Shown one piece after another: positions 44,965-53,840 of a DNA stretch of 64,000 nucleotides; position 1 is the first letter of the stretch; every line of letters starts with the position of its first letter. The stretch comes from Methanosphaera sp. (lineage in GTDB: Archaea; Methanobacteriota; Methanobacteria; Methanobacteriales; Methanobacteriaceae): NCBI GenBank assembly GCA_017430835.1, contig JAFRMD010000089.1, positions 4,602 through 68,601 on the forward strand, given 5' to 3'. The notes beneath the pieces were generated by a model. That model did not search any database, was not told where the DNA came from, and saw only the letters and a list, made by a program, of their open reading frames with translations. Position numbers and translations under genes: made by a program.

Positions 44965-45822
44965 ATGAGTGATTCAATAATAGAAAAATCAGCACAACTT
45001 GTTGAAAAATTAAGACAAAACAGTCCATTAACACATTGTATTACAAATGTGGTAACAGTAAGAGACTGTGCAAATGCAGTGCTTGCAATAGGAGGATCAC
45101 CAATTATGGCCAATGCTCCTGAAGAAGCAGAAGAAATTGTTTCCATTGCAAACTCATTAGTAATAAATATTGGAACATTAACAACAGAACAAATAGAAAC
45201 AATGAAAATTTCTGCAAAAAAAGCAACAAAAATGGAAAAACCATTTGTTTTAGATCCTGTAGGTGTAGGAATAAGTAAAATAAGAAATGAAACACCAATA
45301 GACATTATTAAAGAATCAAAACCAGCAATAATCAGGGGAAACCTGTCCGAGATAAAAGCAATAGCAATGTTCTATGGAATACTTGAGGAATGCACAACTG
45401 CAAAAGGAGTTGACGTAGCCGAAGGAGACATTATAAACGAAGATACCCTAGAAAGCAATGCACAAATAGTCAAGAACATAGCAGAAAAACTAGGTACAAC
45501 AATAGCCGTTTCCGGACCAATTGACATAATATCCGATGGAAATACAGTTTACACATTAGCCAATGGTGATGCAATGATGGCAAACATCACTGGTACTGGT
45601 TGTATGTTAGGATGTCTAATGGGATCATATGTAGCAGTAGAAGATTCATTAACAGCTGCAACAACTGCAACTGCAGTAATGTCAATAGCAGGAGAGCTTG
45701 CGGCAAAAAGGACAAAGGATAATAATGAAGGAACAGGTTCATTTGGAGTATATTTGATTGATGAACTATCTAAAATGACACCTGACACACTAAAACAATA
45801 TATCAACATCAAAGAATTATAA
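44965..45822 (+). CDS. thiM: Hydroxyethylthiazole kinase
   Basis: A 285-residue enzyme phosphorylating the thiazole alcohol for thiamine salvage. Recognisable segments: SPLTHCITNVVTVRDCANAV (about 17-36), FVLDPVGVGISKIRNE, IIRGNLSEIKAIA, and the late GDAMMANITGTGCMLGCLMG with the catalytic Cys in GTGC. The start is ATG 44965 after AAGGAGA at 44948-44954; the earlier in-frame TTG 44935 would include that site. The thiE gene follows within 14 bp. I looked for a thiamine riboswitch in the short leader and saw none. Confidence 0.93.
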   Translation: MSDSIIEKSAQLVEKLRQNSPLTHCITNVVTVRDCANAVLAIGGSPIMANAPEEAEEIVSIANSLVINIGTLTTEQIETMKISAKKATKMEKPFVLDPVGVGISKIRNETPIDIIKESKPAIIRGNLSEIKAIAMFYGILEECTTAKGVDVAEGDIINEDTLESNAQIVKNIAEKLGTTIAVSGPIDIISDGNTVYTLANGDAMMANITGTGCMLGCLMGSYVAVEDSLTAATTATAVMSIAGELAAKRTKDNNEGTGSFGVYLIDELSKMTPDTLKQYINIKEL

Positions 45823-45832
45823 GGGGTTGTAT

Positions 45833-46456
45833 ATGATGGATAACTATGCATTATATTTGGTTACAGATCAATTTGACCTAAGTGAACATCAATTTTTAAA
45901 GGTTATTGAAGAATCAATACTTGGTGGAACATCCATTGTACAAATAAGAGAAAAAACAAGCACAACTAGGGATTTTTATAAACTAGCAAAAAAAACTAAG
46001 AAAATTACGGACAAATATGATGTACCATTAATAATCAATGACAGAATAGATGTAGCACAAGCGGTAGATGCTGCTGGCGTACATTTAGGACAGGAGGACA
46101 TGCCCTGTAGAATTGCAAGGCGTATATTGGGTGAAGATAAAACAATAGGAATTAGTGCCCATACTTATAAGGAGGCACTTAAAGCACAAACTGATGGGGC
46201 AGACTATTTGGGAGTTGGAGCAATATATGCTACTGATACAAAAACTGATGCAGATGTTGCAACACATGAGGAACTTATTAAAATCAGAGATAATATTGAA
46301 ATTCCTACTGTAGCCATTGGTGGTATAAAAAAATCCAATGCCAAAAAAATCGTAACAAGATATGCTTTTGATGGAATAGCAGTGGTATCTGCAATTATGA
46401 AGAGCAACAATCCTAGAAAAAGTTCTATGAAATTGCTTAATGAATTAAAAATATAA
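45833..46456 (+). CDS. thiE: Thiamine-phosphate synthase
   Basis: A 207-residue TIM-barrel enzyme coupling thiazole phosphate (the product of ThiM) with the pyrimidine diphosphate to give thiamine phosphate. Seen: GGTSIVQIREKTSTTRDFYK, LIINDRIDVAQAVDAAGVHL with GQEDMP, ADYLGVGAIYATDTK, and VAIGGI followed by GIAVVSAIM. AAGGGGTT at 45821-45828 gives the start as ATG 45833 or 45836; both are in frame. The stop of thiM is at the ribosome binding site, so the pair is an operon. Confidence 0.93.
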   Translation: MMDNYALYLVTDQFDLSEHQFLKVIEESILGGTSIVQIREKTSTTRDFYKLAKKTKKITDKYDVPLIINDRIDVAQAVDAAGVHLGQEDMPCRIARRILGEDKTIGISAHTYKEALKAQTDGADYLGVGAIYATDTKTDADVATHEELIKIRDNIEIPTVAIGGIKKSNAKKIVTRYAFDGIAVVSAIMKSNNPRKSSMKLLNELKI

Positions 46457-46606
46457 ATATGAGGGAGTGTTTAAAGTTTTTTTAACCTACCCAAATATTT
46501 ATTATACTTAATAAATCTTTTTTTACACTCTTTTTTTTCTTATTTTATGGTATTAATTATTATTTCATTTGTTTAGGAGAATATTTGTGGTGGTTATTGA
46601 ATATGC

Positions 46607-47014
46607 TTAGTCCTCTATAATAATATCCTTGTATTGTGGAAATTCTTCTATGAAGTCATATATTTCTTTATCAAGAAATTCTTTGTATCTGCCTACAGGA
46701 TCTGATTCTGGGTTGGCATATTTGAATTGTAGTTCATTTCTTTTTTTGTATGCATTTTCCAATCGTTTTTTGACTTCGGGGTCGAAGTTTTGAAATTTAG
46801 TTGGTCTGTCATGGTCATGTCCTTTATATGCTAATCCTACTGTGTTGAATCTGTAGGGCATTATTGTTCCTGCGTTTAATGCTACTTCGTACATTTCAAA
46901 GTAGTGTTCTGTAATGAAATCATAGTTTAGTTTTACTGTTGATTCTTTTATGTGTTTGTCTACTTCTTTTAGGTTGTTTATGTATTCTATGTCCCAGTCT
47001 TCTGATATTGTCAT
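46607..47014 (-). CDS. Uncharacterised soluble protein
   Basis: A 135-residue acidic, mostly helical protein (MTISEDWDIEYINNLKEVDK at the start, DKEIYDFIEEFPQYKDIIIE at the end), with an AYKGHDHDRPTKFQNF stretch whose His/Asp could bind metal. No family recognised. The start is ATG 47014 with AGTGAT upstream; GTG 47023 would add three residues. Its promoter is unusual: two exact 14-bp repeats lie between a TATA box and the start codon, and the same motif occurs before rubrerythrin and in cysE-cysK, hinting at redox- or sulfur-linked control. Confidence 0.65.
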   Translation of the reverse strand: MTISEDWDIEYINNLKEVDKHIKESTVKLNYDFITEHYFEMYEVALNAGTIMPYRFNTVGLAYKGHDHDRPTKFQNFDPEVKKRLENAYKKRNELQFKYANPESDPVGRYKEFLDKEIYDFIEEFPQYKDIIIED

Positions 47015-47026
47015 TTCAATCACTTC

Positions 47027-47058
47027 ACATTGTTATATTTATTAACATTGTTATATTT
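47027..47058 (-). promoter_or_regulatory. Two 14-bp direct repeats in the leader of the 46607-47014 gene
   Basis: On the minus strand AAATATAACAATGT occurs exactly twice, 18 bp apart (47027-47040 and 47045-47058). A TATA box (TTTATATATAATA, about 47065-47080) lies directly upstream, so the repeats cover the expected transcription start and look like a repressor operator. Confidence 0.55.
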
Positions 47059-47107
47059 GTATTGTATTATATATAAATTATTCTAAAACAAAAGAAGAAA
47101 AAAGAGT

Positions 47108-47662
47108 CTAATATAAAACACAAATCATCATAATAATATATTCTGGTAACTTATTGCCCCTAATCCACTGTAAATCCAAATCAAAATATTCCCTGGCAAT
47201 ACCAATAACATCTGCACCTAAAGACTCCATAGCATACTTTCTCTTATCAGGCATAACACACCCCTTACCAGAAATTCTCTGACACTTACTGCATCTAACA
47301 CAAGGACCAGCAGTTAAAAAACAACCATTAAGCTTTTCTTCTAACTCATATAACTCAGGTTCAATAATCATTTTCTGACTATGATGAAATTCAAATGCAT
47401 ATTCCATTAAACTTTCAGAAGTAAATTCTCTTTCATACACATGCTTATTAAAATTCATCTTAAGCAGTATAAGTTTAATATTTTCGTATTTATTCCAAAT
47501 ATCCGTTTGATTATCATTAAATGGTGGACAAGTCCAATTATTATCATAACATCTACAAAAGGAACAGGATTCTTCATTTCCTTCTATATTAAGAAATCTT
47601 TCCCTAATCTCATCCAATGAAGTATCACATTCAAATCTTTCAACACTAAAGTCATCACTCAT
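47108..47662 (-). CDS. DUF2284-family predicted metal-binding protein
   Basis: A 184-residue Cys-rich protein. The pattern CSFCRCYDNNWTCPPFND near residues 33-51, then LTAGPCVRCSKC and a further Cys in GKGCVMPDK, is that of DUF2284, a family common in anaerobes and thought to bind an iron-sulfur cluster or other metal. The C-terminus (ESLGADVIGIAREYFDLDLQ) is also conserved in form. Substrate and partners are unknown. It is a single gene; its start ATG is preceded by TTGGTGAAA. Confidence 0.8.
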   Translation of the reverse strand: MSDDFSVERFECDTSLDEIRERFLNIEGNEESCSFCRCYDNNWTCPPFNDNQTDIWNKYENIKLILLKMNFNKHVYEREFTSESLMEYAFEFHHSQKMIIEPELYELEEKLNGCFLTAGPCVRCSKCQRISGKGCVMPDKRKYAMESLGADVIGIAREYFDLDLQWIRGNKLPEYIIMMICVLY

Positions 47663-47883
47663 ACATTTTCACCAAGAATAATCCTTGTTAATTTATTATA
47701 ATTTCATATATAATAAAAGTTTATTAAAAAATAATGGATAATAATGCAGTAAAATGTTAATTAAGCTAATAATATCATTTTTAATTGATTTCAACAATGA
47801 TTTTTAAAGTATATTTGAAGAAAAACTTCACTAAAAAAAGTTAATAAAAATTAAAATATCAAAAAACAAGGAAAATTTAATAA

Positions 47884-48468
47884 TTATTCCTTTTCCTTTT
47901 CTTTAATCATCCGAATAAACTTGGCAGGAACTCCAGCAACAATACTTTTCTCTTTAACATCCTTAGTAACTACAGCTCCAGCAGCAATAATGGCTCCATC
48001 ACCAACATTTACCCCTGACAATATTGTTGCATTAGAGCCAATCCAAACCTTATTTCCAATCTTAATGGGAGCAGCAATTAAATTACCTCTACTATCAGGA
48101 TCTTCATCATGATTAAGAGTAGCAAACACCACATTATGACCAATTAAAACGTCATCCCCAATATATACACCACCTTGATCTTGAAATTTACAGTCACTAT
48201 TGATGAAAACATTCTTACCAAGATGAATATTCTTGCCAAAGTCTGTGTGAAATGGTGGAAAAATCCTGAATTCATCATCAACTTTCTGTCCAATAATTTT
48301 AGAGAAAATAGCTCTTCTCTCATCAAATTCATGGTATTCATTATTCAATTGGCAGGTTAATTTTTGAGCTTCTTTACTATAATAATTACAGGTTTCTAAA
48401 GCTTCATCATCCATAACTAACTTACTGCCCGAATTAAATATGCTTAACAAATCCTCTAATTCTAACAT
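47884..48468 (-). CDS. Hexapeptide-repeat sugar O-acetyltransferase (maltose/galactoside acetyltransferase type)
   Basis: A 194-residue acetyl-CoA-dependent enzyme. The N-terminal MAT helix ([20 protein letters not shown]) is followed by a left-handed beta helix with [20 protein letters not shown], the catalytic His in [14 protein letters not shown], and [20 protein letters not shown]. Such enzymes acetylate free or activated sugars. It follows the isomerase gene by 21 bp on the same strand, suggesting cotranscription. The Lys/Glu tail is not unusual. Confidence 0.85.
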   Translation of the reverse strand: MLELEDLLSIFNSGSKLVMDDEALETCNYYSKEAQKLTCQLNNEYHEFDERRAIFSKIIGQKVDDEFRIFPPFHTDFGKNIHLGKNVFINSDCKFQDQGGVYIGDDVLIGHNVVFATLNHDEDPDSRGNLIAAPIKIGNKVWIGSNATILSGVNVGDGAIIAAGAVVTKDVKEKSIVAGVPAKFIRMIKEKEKE

Positions 48469-48489
48469 AATAACATCTCTGAAAAAATT

Positions 48490-49212
48490 TTATATCATAT
48501 TCAATCTTTCAATAACTTCCTTACTTTTTAAAACATTATCAAAATTGTTCAATTCTATAATTCCATAATTAATCTTCTTCAATAAGTTCAAATCCAACGT
48601 TCCTTCACCTAAACTTAGGTGTTGGTCACGTTCTCCATTGTTGTCATTTAAATGGCAATAACTAATATTTTTTAGTTCCAACATTTCTTCTAAACAGTCA
48701 CATGTGTTAGCATGTCCAGTGTCAATCGTTAAAAAACAACCCGTTTCTTTTTGTATTGTTTCTAGTTCTTCAACACTATTTGCAAGAAATGATTTACGTA
48801 CCGGCATGTTTTCTACGGATACTTCAACCTGAGTATTATCCATTATTTCTCCAACACTTTCAATTAGCAATTCCAGCGCATACTTTCTAATTCGATTGTC
48901 AATTCTTCCAATTTTTCCGGGATGAATTGTAATTGTTTTTGCACAAATTTTTTGAGCATATTTTCCACATTCAATCATCTGTCTTGTGCTTTCTTTTCTA
49001 ATTCCATTGTTGATACTTGCAATGTTAATGTCTACACTTGCTGCATGTATTCTCACATCAAGTCCACAATTATGATATTCCTTGTTATCTCTATCAAGAA
49101 AAGGGTCTTCTGCTAAAATTTCAATCATTTCAAAGTTATTGTTCTTAGCAGTTTTTATTATCTCATGGTTTTCTTTCATAAACAAGGCCAGTGTTGAAAA
49201 TCCGAGTTTCAT
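48490..49212 (-). CDS. Sugar phosphate isomerase/epimerase-like TIM-barrel protein
   Basis: A 240-residue protein of the xylose isomerase-like/AP endonuclease 2 fold. Beta strands and metal-ligand positions are seen in MKLGFSTLALF, MIEILAEDPFLD, IRIHAASVDINIASI-like strands (VRIHAASVDINIASINNG), TITIHPGK, VSVENMPVR, LTIDTGHANTC, and SYCHLNDNNGERDQHLSLGE. Glu and His metal ligands of the family appear kept. The reaction is not predictable. ATG 49212 has GATGATT at the correct spacing; ATG 49221 would add three residues. It precedes the acetyltransferase by 21 bp. Confidence 0.8.
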   Translation of the reverse strand: MKLGFSTLALFMKENHEIIKTAKNNNFEMIEILAEDPFLDRDNKEYHNCGLDVRIHAASVDINIASINNGIRKESTRQMIECGKYAQKICAKTITIHPGKIGRIDNRIRKYALELLIESVGEIMDNTQVEVSVENMPVRKSFLANSVEELETIQKETGCFLTIDTGHANTCDCLEEMLELKNISYCHLNDNNGERDQHLSLGEGTLDLNLLKKINYGIIELNNFDNVLKSKEVIERLNMI

Positions 49213-49348
49213 TTTAATCATCTTATGAGTTATTTCATATTATATTTTTTTTCACACTTTATTGTTGAGATAGGTTAATTTAATAGTCAAAGTTTACACT
49301 ATGGATTTTTAATTGTATGTAAAAAAAGAATAGGGGTAATGAAGGTAT

Positions 49349-49594
49349 TTAGTCATCACAGAGAAAGGTTAAAAAGTAATTTTCTAGTGAAGCATCAAAA
49401 AATGTGTCTATTAGGTCTTGTGATACGTATTCTGAGTTAATAATTTCAATTTCTGTTTCTTCACCAATTTCTGTTAGACAGTCGTATAATGCGTCGAGGT
49501 TTCGTCCATAGTATGTTGGTAGTTTAAGCTTTCTAATCAGGTAGTCATGTTTTTCCTTTTTAATGTCTTTTCCATCTAGTTTTATATGTTTCAT
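49349..49594 (-). CDS. Barstar-family ribonuclease inhibitor
   Basis: An 81-residue cytoplasmic inhibitor. LPTYYGRNLDALYDCLTEIG corresponds to the barstar helix [20 protein letters not shown], keeping the barnase-binding residues (Tyr28, Asp34, Asp38 and Thr41 here, equal to Y29, D35, D39 and T42) with Trp38 changed to Tyr. The acidic residue near the end (FFDASLEN) falls at barstar E76. Its ATG follows the barnase stop codon directly, and AAGGAGAT within the last barnase codons is the ribosome binding site, so toxin and inhibitor are made together. Confidence 0.9.
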   Translation of the reverse strand: MKHIKLDGKDIKKEKHDYLIRKLKLPTYYGRNLDALYDCLTEIGEETEIEIINSEYVSQDLIDTFFDASLENYFLTFLCDD

Positions 49595-50065
49595 TTATAT
49601 CTCCTTGAATGTTGAGTAATGGTCATCAGTGTAGTATACTTTATAGTTTTCTGTTGAGTATACTATTCTTTTTGCTCCTCTGTTTGTTCCGTTTGCTTCT
49701 ATATCACATTCTATGTATTTTTTCTCACTGTGTGGCAGGATTCCTTGTCTGTTTGTAAATACATCACCGCCAATACTTTTTCCTGGTGCATAACTTTTGA
49801 GTGGTCCACCACTCCATCCCAGATTTTGTGCTTCTTTTTTTGTTATGTAATTGTTTGGTAGCTTATGGTATTGTTTAATGTAGGCTGCTACTTCAGGTGC
49901 CGTAACGTATTCTCCATTTTCGGTAATTGATAGATTGGTGGAGTTGTCTGCTGTTAGTGTCGTGTCGGTGACATTTGATACATCAGATATTGCTCCTATT
50001 CCAAATAGTCCTCCAAGTATTGCTATTACAAGAATACCTATTAGTGATATGATTTTTTTATCCAA
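49595..50065 (-). CDS. Barnase-type guanyl-specific ribonuclease, exported or membrane-anchored
   Basis: 156 residues: an N-terminal hydrophobic signal or anchor (about 4-26), a Thr/Ser/Asn-rich linker, then a barnase domain (about 50-156). VAAYIKQYHKLPNNYITKKE, AQNLGWSGG, APGKSIGGDVFTNRQGILP and TDDHYSTFKEI match barnase closely. Equivalents of its catalytic residues are kept: K27 (K76), R59 (R106), E73 (E119), R83 (R133) and H102 (H149). It should cleave RNA outside the cell or in neighbouring cells. The start is TTG 50065 after GAGGTGA. The barstar gene follows with no gap. Such pairs are bacterial, so horizontal transfer is likely. Confidence 0.93.
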   Translation of the reverse strand: MDKKIISLIGILVIAILGGLFGIGAISDVSNVTDTTLTADNSTNLSITENGEYVTAPEVAAYIKQYHKLPNNYITKKEAQNLGWSGGPLKSYAPGKSIGGDVFTNRQGILPHSEKKYIECDIEANGTNRGAKRIVYSTENYKVYYTDDHYSTFKEI

Positions 50066-50158
50066 TCTTTTTCACCTCTATATTATTCTATTTATTAGTT
50101 GTGTTTGTAGTAAGCTTTAAATTTTTTTAAATTAAAACATTAATATTAGTGGTTTTTA

Positions 50159-50593
50159 ATGTTTAAAAGAATCTTATTATTACTTCTAATCTTATTTTTT
50201 TCTTTTAGTTTAGTTTGTGCAACAAGTTTGGAAGATAATGATACTCATATAAAGTTTACTTACAAGGATAAGGTTGCTTATGCAACTATTGTGCCTAATC
50301 CTACTAGTGATGATTTTATCGATAGTCTTCCGCTCAATTTGACTTTTAATGAGATTTGGGGTACTGAAAAGTATGCTTCGATGCCTAATCTTCTTGTGGA
50401 ATCTAAACATCATAATGTTCTTAAGGAGGGGTATGTTGTTTATTATCCATTGACTAATTCCTTGGCGGTTTGTTATCATAGGGATGATGGCAGTATGATG
50501 GGTAGTAAGATTTTGATTGCTAAAATTGACTCGGGTTTGGATCTTTTCAGGTCAAACAATTTGAGGGATGTTATGATTGAAGTTGTTGAATAA
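50159..50593 (+). CDS. Secreted cyclophilin-like domain protein
   Basis: 144 residues: a signal peptide (about 1-21, ending LVCATS), then a beta-barrel of the cyclophilin-like family (IKFTYKDKVAYATIVPNPTS, DSLPLNLTFNEIWGTEKYAS, GYVVYYPLTNSLAVCYHRDD, KIDSGLDLF). In bacteria these small proteins often occur beside flavin or aldo-keto reductases; their function is uncertain. The enzyme-type peptidyl-prolyl isomerase residues are not evident. It diverges from the barnase gene across 93 bp. Confidence 0.7.
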   Translation: MFKRILLLLLILFFSFSLVCATSLEDNDTHIKFTYKDKVAYATIVPNPTSDDFIDSLPLNLTFNEIWGTEKYASMPNLLVESKHHNVLKEGYVVYYPLTNSLAVCYHRDDGSMMGSKILIAKIDSGLDLFRSNNLRDVMIEVVE

Positions 50594-50786
50594 TTTCAAT
50601 CATTTTTTTATCATTCATAAGTAATACTTTTTTAGAAATATTTATTAATAACTTTGTTCATAATACAAAATGTAAAAATAATTATTATTCATAAAACAAT
50701 ATTTATTTTTATAAAATTTATATAAAAATATGTCTAAAAAGTAATATAAATTTATAGACAAAATTATAATTTAATAAGTGAATGAC

Positions 50787-53723
50787 ATGAACAAGAAAAC
50801 ACAAACAATACTCTTATTAACACTCATAACAATACTGCTTCTATCATTAACAGCAATAACAGCCAAAGAAGACACAAAAAACAAAACACATACTAAAATA
50901 ACCAAAAACATTCCTAAAATAACACACACAAGCAACACTAAACAAATACAGAAAAGCTACAAAAACAAATCCAGGAAGGAAGAAAAAATACCTACAACAC
51001 TAGAACTATCATACCAAGAAGAACCAACAAATCTAAAATACTCAAAAATTAACGAGGAAATCCCCATAAACATTAAACTTACAAGAGATGACACACAAGA
51101 AAATATAGAAAACTCACAGATAGACCTACAAATCAAATACCCAAAAACTACTGACACAATACCAGTAACATTAGAAAGAGGACAAAGCACATACACAATC
51201 ACAACAAAGCATGCAGGAAGCACCATAATACAGGCAACATACAACCAGGACAATAATCAATATGAAAAAACAACCAGCAATACCCTACAACTAGAAATAG
51301 ACAAAATACAGACAAAACTATCAATAAACGAAATTGAAAACATGCCAATAAATTCAACAATAATAATAGAAGGAAAGTTAGAAAGCACAAATAAGAGCAT
51401 AATAAAAAATCAAAACTTAAAAATATACTACCAGGAAAACACACAACCCATAAAAACGATACAAACAACAAATGAAGGAAATTTTAAGACTACAATACAA
51501 ATACCAGAAAAACAATGCAGACAGGACGCAAAAATCACAGTAAATTTCCAGGGTAACGATGACATACAAGAGGCAACAACAACAAAATACTTTGACATAG
51601 AAACAGTAAACACCCAAATAACACTTAACAAGATACAAAACACAAAAGTAGGAGAAAAAATAAACATAACAGGACAAATAATTGATGAAAACAATCAAAA
51701 ATACAACGATAAAGCAAAACTAACTATAACACACAACAATAAGACTATCGAAGAAATAATTCAAATCAATGATGGAAAAATAAGACAACAATACCAAATC
51801 ACACAAGAAGGAGAATATGAAGTGGAAGTATCAATAGACTTCAACGAATACTACTCTGACAGCCATAGTTACCCAACAACATTCCAGGCACTAAAAACAA
51901 ATACCACCCTAACAATACTACAACCAAAAAACAACCAGATATTCCTGACAAATGACAAAATAACAATTAAGGCATTGCTGCAGGATGAAAACCAAAAGCC
52001 CCTAACAAACGAAGAAATAAGCATAAAAATCAACAATAACAGTTACACACTAAAAACAAACTCACAGGGACTGATAACATATACATATAAAAGCAATACG
52101 GCAACAATACAAGAAGAAATAAAGATAACCTACCCTGGATCAAATAAGTACAAATCACAAGAAAAAAGCATACACGTAGACATAGACCTAATTCAAAGCA
52201 ATATCATATTAAAACAAATATCAGCCACCGTAAATAAAAATTTCACCATAAAAGGACAGTTATATGATGAAAAAAACAAGACAATAAGCAATGCAAAGAT
52301 AACAATAGGCTATCTAGACAAAGAATACTGCACAACAACAGATAAAAAGGGAATATTCAACATAACATTAAAGGCAACAAAAACAGGACACACTATAATA
52401 TCAGCAAGATACGATGGAAACAACACATACACAGACACGATAAATTACACACAGATAACAGTTTCCAAAGATTATTCAATACTAACAATAAAAACCAATA
52501 ATGCAACAATAGACACTCCAACAACAATTACGGGTAGTCTAACAGATTCACAAAAAAAGCCAATAAAAAAAGCAAAAATTAGTATAACACAGGACAATAT
52601 TACAAAAACAGTATACACAGATAACAAGGGACACTTCAAAACAAAATTTACTCCAACAAAACTGGGAAAAAACACTATTCAAGTATACTTTGAAGGCAAC
52701 AACAAACAAAACAAAACAAGCAAAAACCTAACAATAACGGTAAAAAAACAGAAAACAAGAATAAAACTCAGTGATGTTAAAGCATACATTGGGGAAAGTG
52801 CAAAAATCAAGGTAGAAATAAGAAATCAGAAAGGTCAAAAAGTAACAGGCGGAAATATTGTAATCAAGGTTAATGATAAAACGCTTAGAAATGATTATAA
52901 ATCAGATACTAATAAAAGCATTCTTAAGATAAAAAATAACAACAATTTAAATTTAAATATTCCAATAGATACCAGTTTTATAAATTCAAACAAGATTTCA
53001 GCTTCTTATAGTGGAACAAACAAGTATAAAGAATCAAAATCCGAATACTCAAAACTGAAAATACTTAAAAAAATAGCTCAAGCAAACATTACAGTTAAAC
53101 CTAAACAAGTAAAACAACACAAATACATTACTTTTAATGTTACCCTAAAGGACGTTACAAGAAACGCCAAAAACAAGCAGTTAATAAACGTTAACTCATA
53201 TGTAATCTTTAAAATAAATGGAATTACATTGAAGAATTCAAAAAATAAGACAATTAAGGTAAAAGTAAAAAATAACACAGCCACATATAAATACAAAATA
53301 CTTGGAGGAGAAAGCAGTACGAATTTTGAGGGATTAACTAGAAAATACAAAGTTCAAGCCATATATAACAGTCCGTACTACAAGAAAACATCAAACAACA
53401 CAACATACCAAGTAAAAAAATCAGTGGTAAACATTAACTTCAAAAAGGTAACAGTACATAAAAATACATTAAAAATCCAAGCAGTATTAAAGGATTACAG
53501 GTTATGCAATGTTAAAGGAAAAACAAAGTACTGTATAAAAATCAATAACAGGACATATTCACTAAGTAATGAAAGCAAAGACTACATTTCAGAGGATGGT
53601 GTGATAAATATCAAATTAAAACTATCAAATTCCACAATACCTCAATCAGTAACAATAGTGACTGGTCCAAGACAAGCATATTTCTCATCTACCAGCACAA
53701 CAAGAAATATAATAAAAACCTAA
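50787..53723 (+). CDS. Large adhesin-like surface protein with Ig-like repeats
   Basis: 978 residues with a signal peptide (about 1-28, LLTLITILLLSLTAITA) and then eight or more repeats of about 90-100 residues of the bacterial Ig-like type. Recurring pieces include KAKISITQDNITKTVYTDNK, GHFKTKFTPTKLGKNTIQVY and FEGNN. No membrane anchor or sortase-like signal is seen at the end. Many N-x-S/T sites could be glycosylated. Such adhesin-like proteins are abundant in gut methanogens and may bind host or bacterial surfaces. Codons are extremely A- and C-rich, especially before about 52850. The start is ATG 50787; GTG 50778 is possible. Confidence 0.85.
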   Translation: MNKKTQTILLLTLITILLLSLTAITAKEDTKNKTHTKITKNIPKITHTSNTKQIQKSYKNKSRKEEKIPTTLELSYQEEPTNLKYSKINEEIPINIKLTRDDTQENIENSQIDLQIKYPKTTDTIPVTLERGQSTYTITTKHAGSTIIQATYNQDNNQYEKTTSNTLQLEIDKIQTKLSINEIENMPINSTIIIEGKLESTNKSIIKNQNLKIYYQENTQPIKTIQTTNEGNFKTTIQIPEKQCRQDAKITVNFQGNDDIQEATTTKYFDIETVNTQITLNKIQNTKVGEKINITGQIIDENNQKYNDKAKLTITHNNKTIEEIIQINDGKIRQQYQITQEGEYEVEVSIDFNEYYSDSHSYPTTFQALKTNTTLTILQPKNNQIFLTNDKITIKALLQDENQKPLTNEEISIKINNNSYTLKTNSQGLITYTYKSNTATIQEEIKITYPGSNKYKSQEKSIHVDIDLIQSNIILKQISATVNKNFTIKGQLYDEKNKTISNAKITIGYLDKEYCTTTDKKGIFNITLKATKTGHTIISARYDGNNTYTDTINYTQITVSKDYSILTIKTNNATIDTPTTITGSLTDSQKKPIKKAKISITQDNITKTVYTDNKGHFKTKFTPTKLGKNTIQVYFEGNNKQNKTSKNLTITVKKQKTRIKLSDVKAYIGESAKIKVEIRNQKGQKVTGGNIVIKVNDKTLRNDYKSDTNKSILKIKNNNNLNLNIPIDTSFINSNKISASYSGTNKYKESKSEYSKLKILKKIAQANITVKPKQVKQHKYITFNVTLKDVTRNAKNKQLINVNSYVIFKINGITLKNSKNKTIKVKVKNNTATYKYKILGGESSTNFEGLTRKYKVQAIYNSPYYKKTSNNTTYQVKKSVVNINFKKVTVHKNTLKIQAVLKDYRLCNVKGKTKYCIKINNRTYSLSNESKDYISEDGVINIKLKLSNSTIPQSVTIVTGPRQAYFSSTSTTRNIIKT

Positions 53724-53732
53724 TGATTATTG

Positions 53733-53762
53733 ATGGAGAAATTTTTCTCCATATCTTTTTTT
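53733..53762 (+). terminator. Terminator hairpin after the adhesin-like gene
   Basis: ATGGAGAAA (53733-53741) and TTTCTCCAT (53744-53752) are perfect complements, followed by a T-run to 53762. It starts ten bases after the stop codon and is a clear intrinsic-type terminator. Confidence 0.65.
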
Positions 53763-53840
53763 CAATTATTTTAATTAGAATAATTATTTTAAACTTATTT
53801 TAACATAATTATCTATTATACATCTCAATGAGGAATTATA

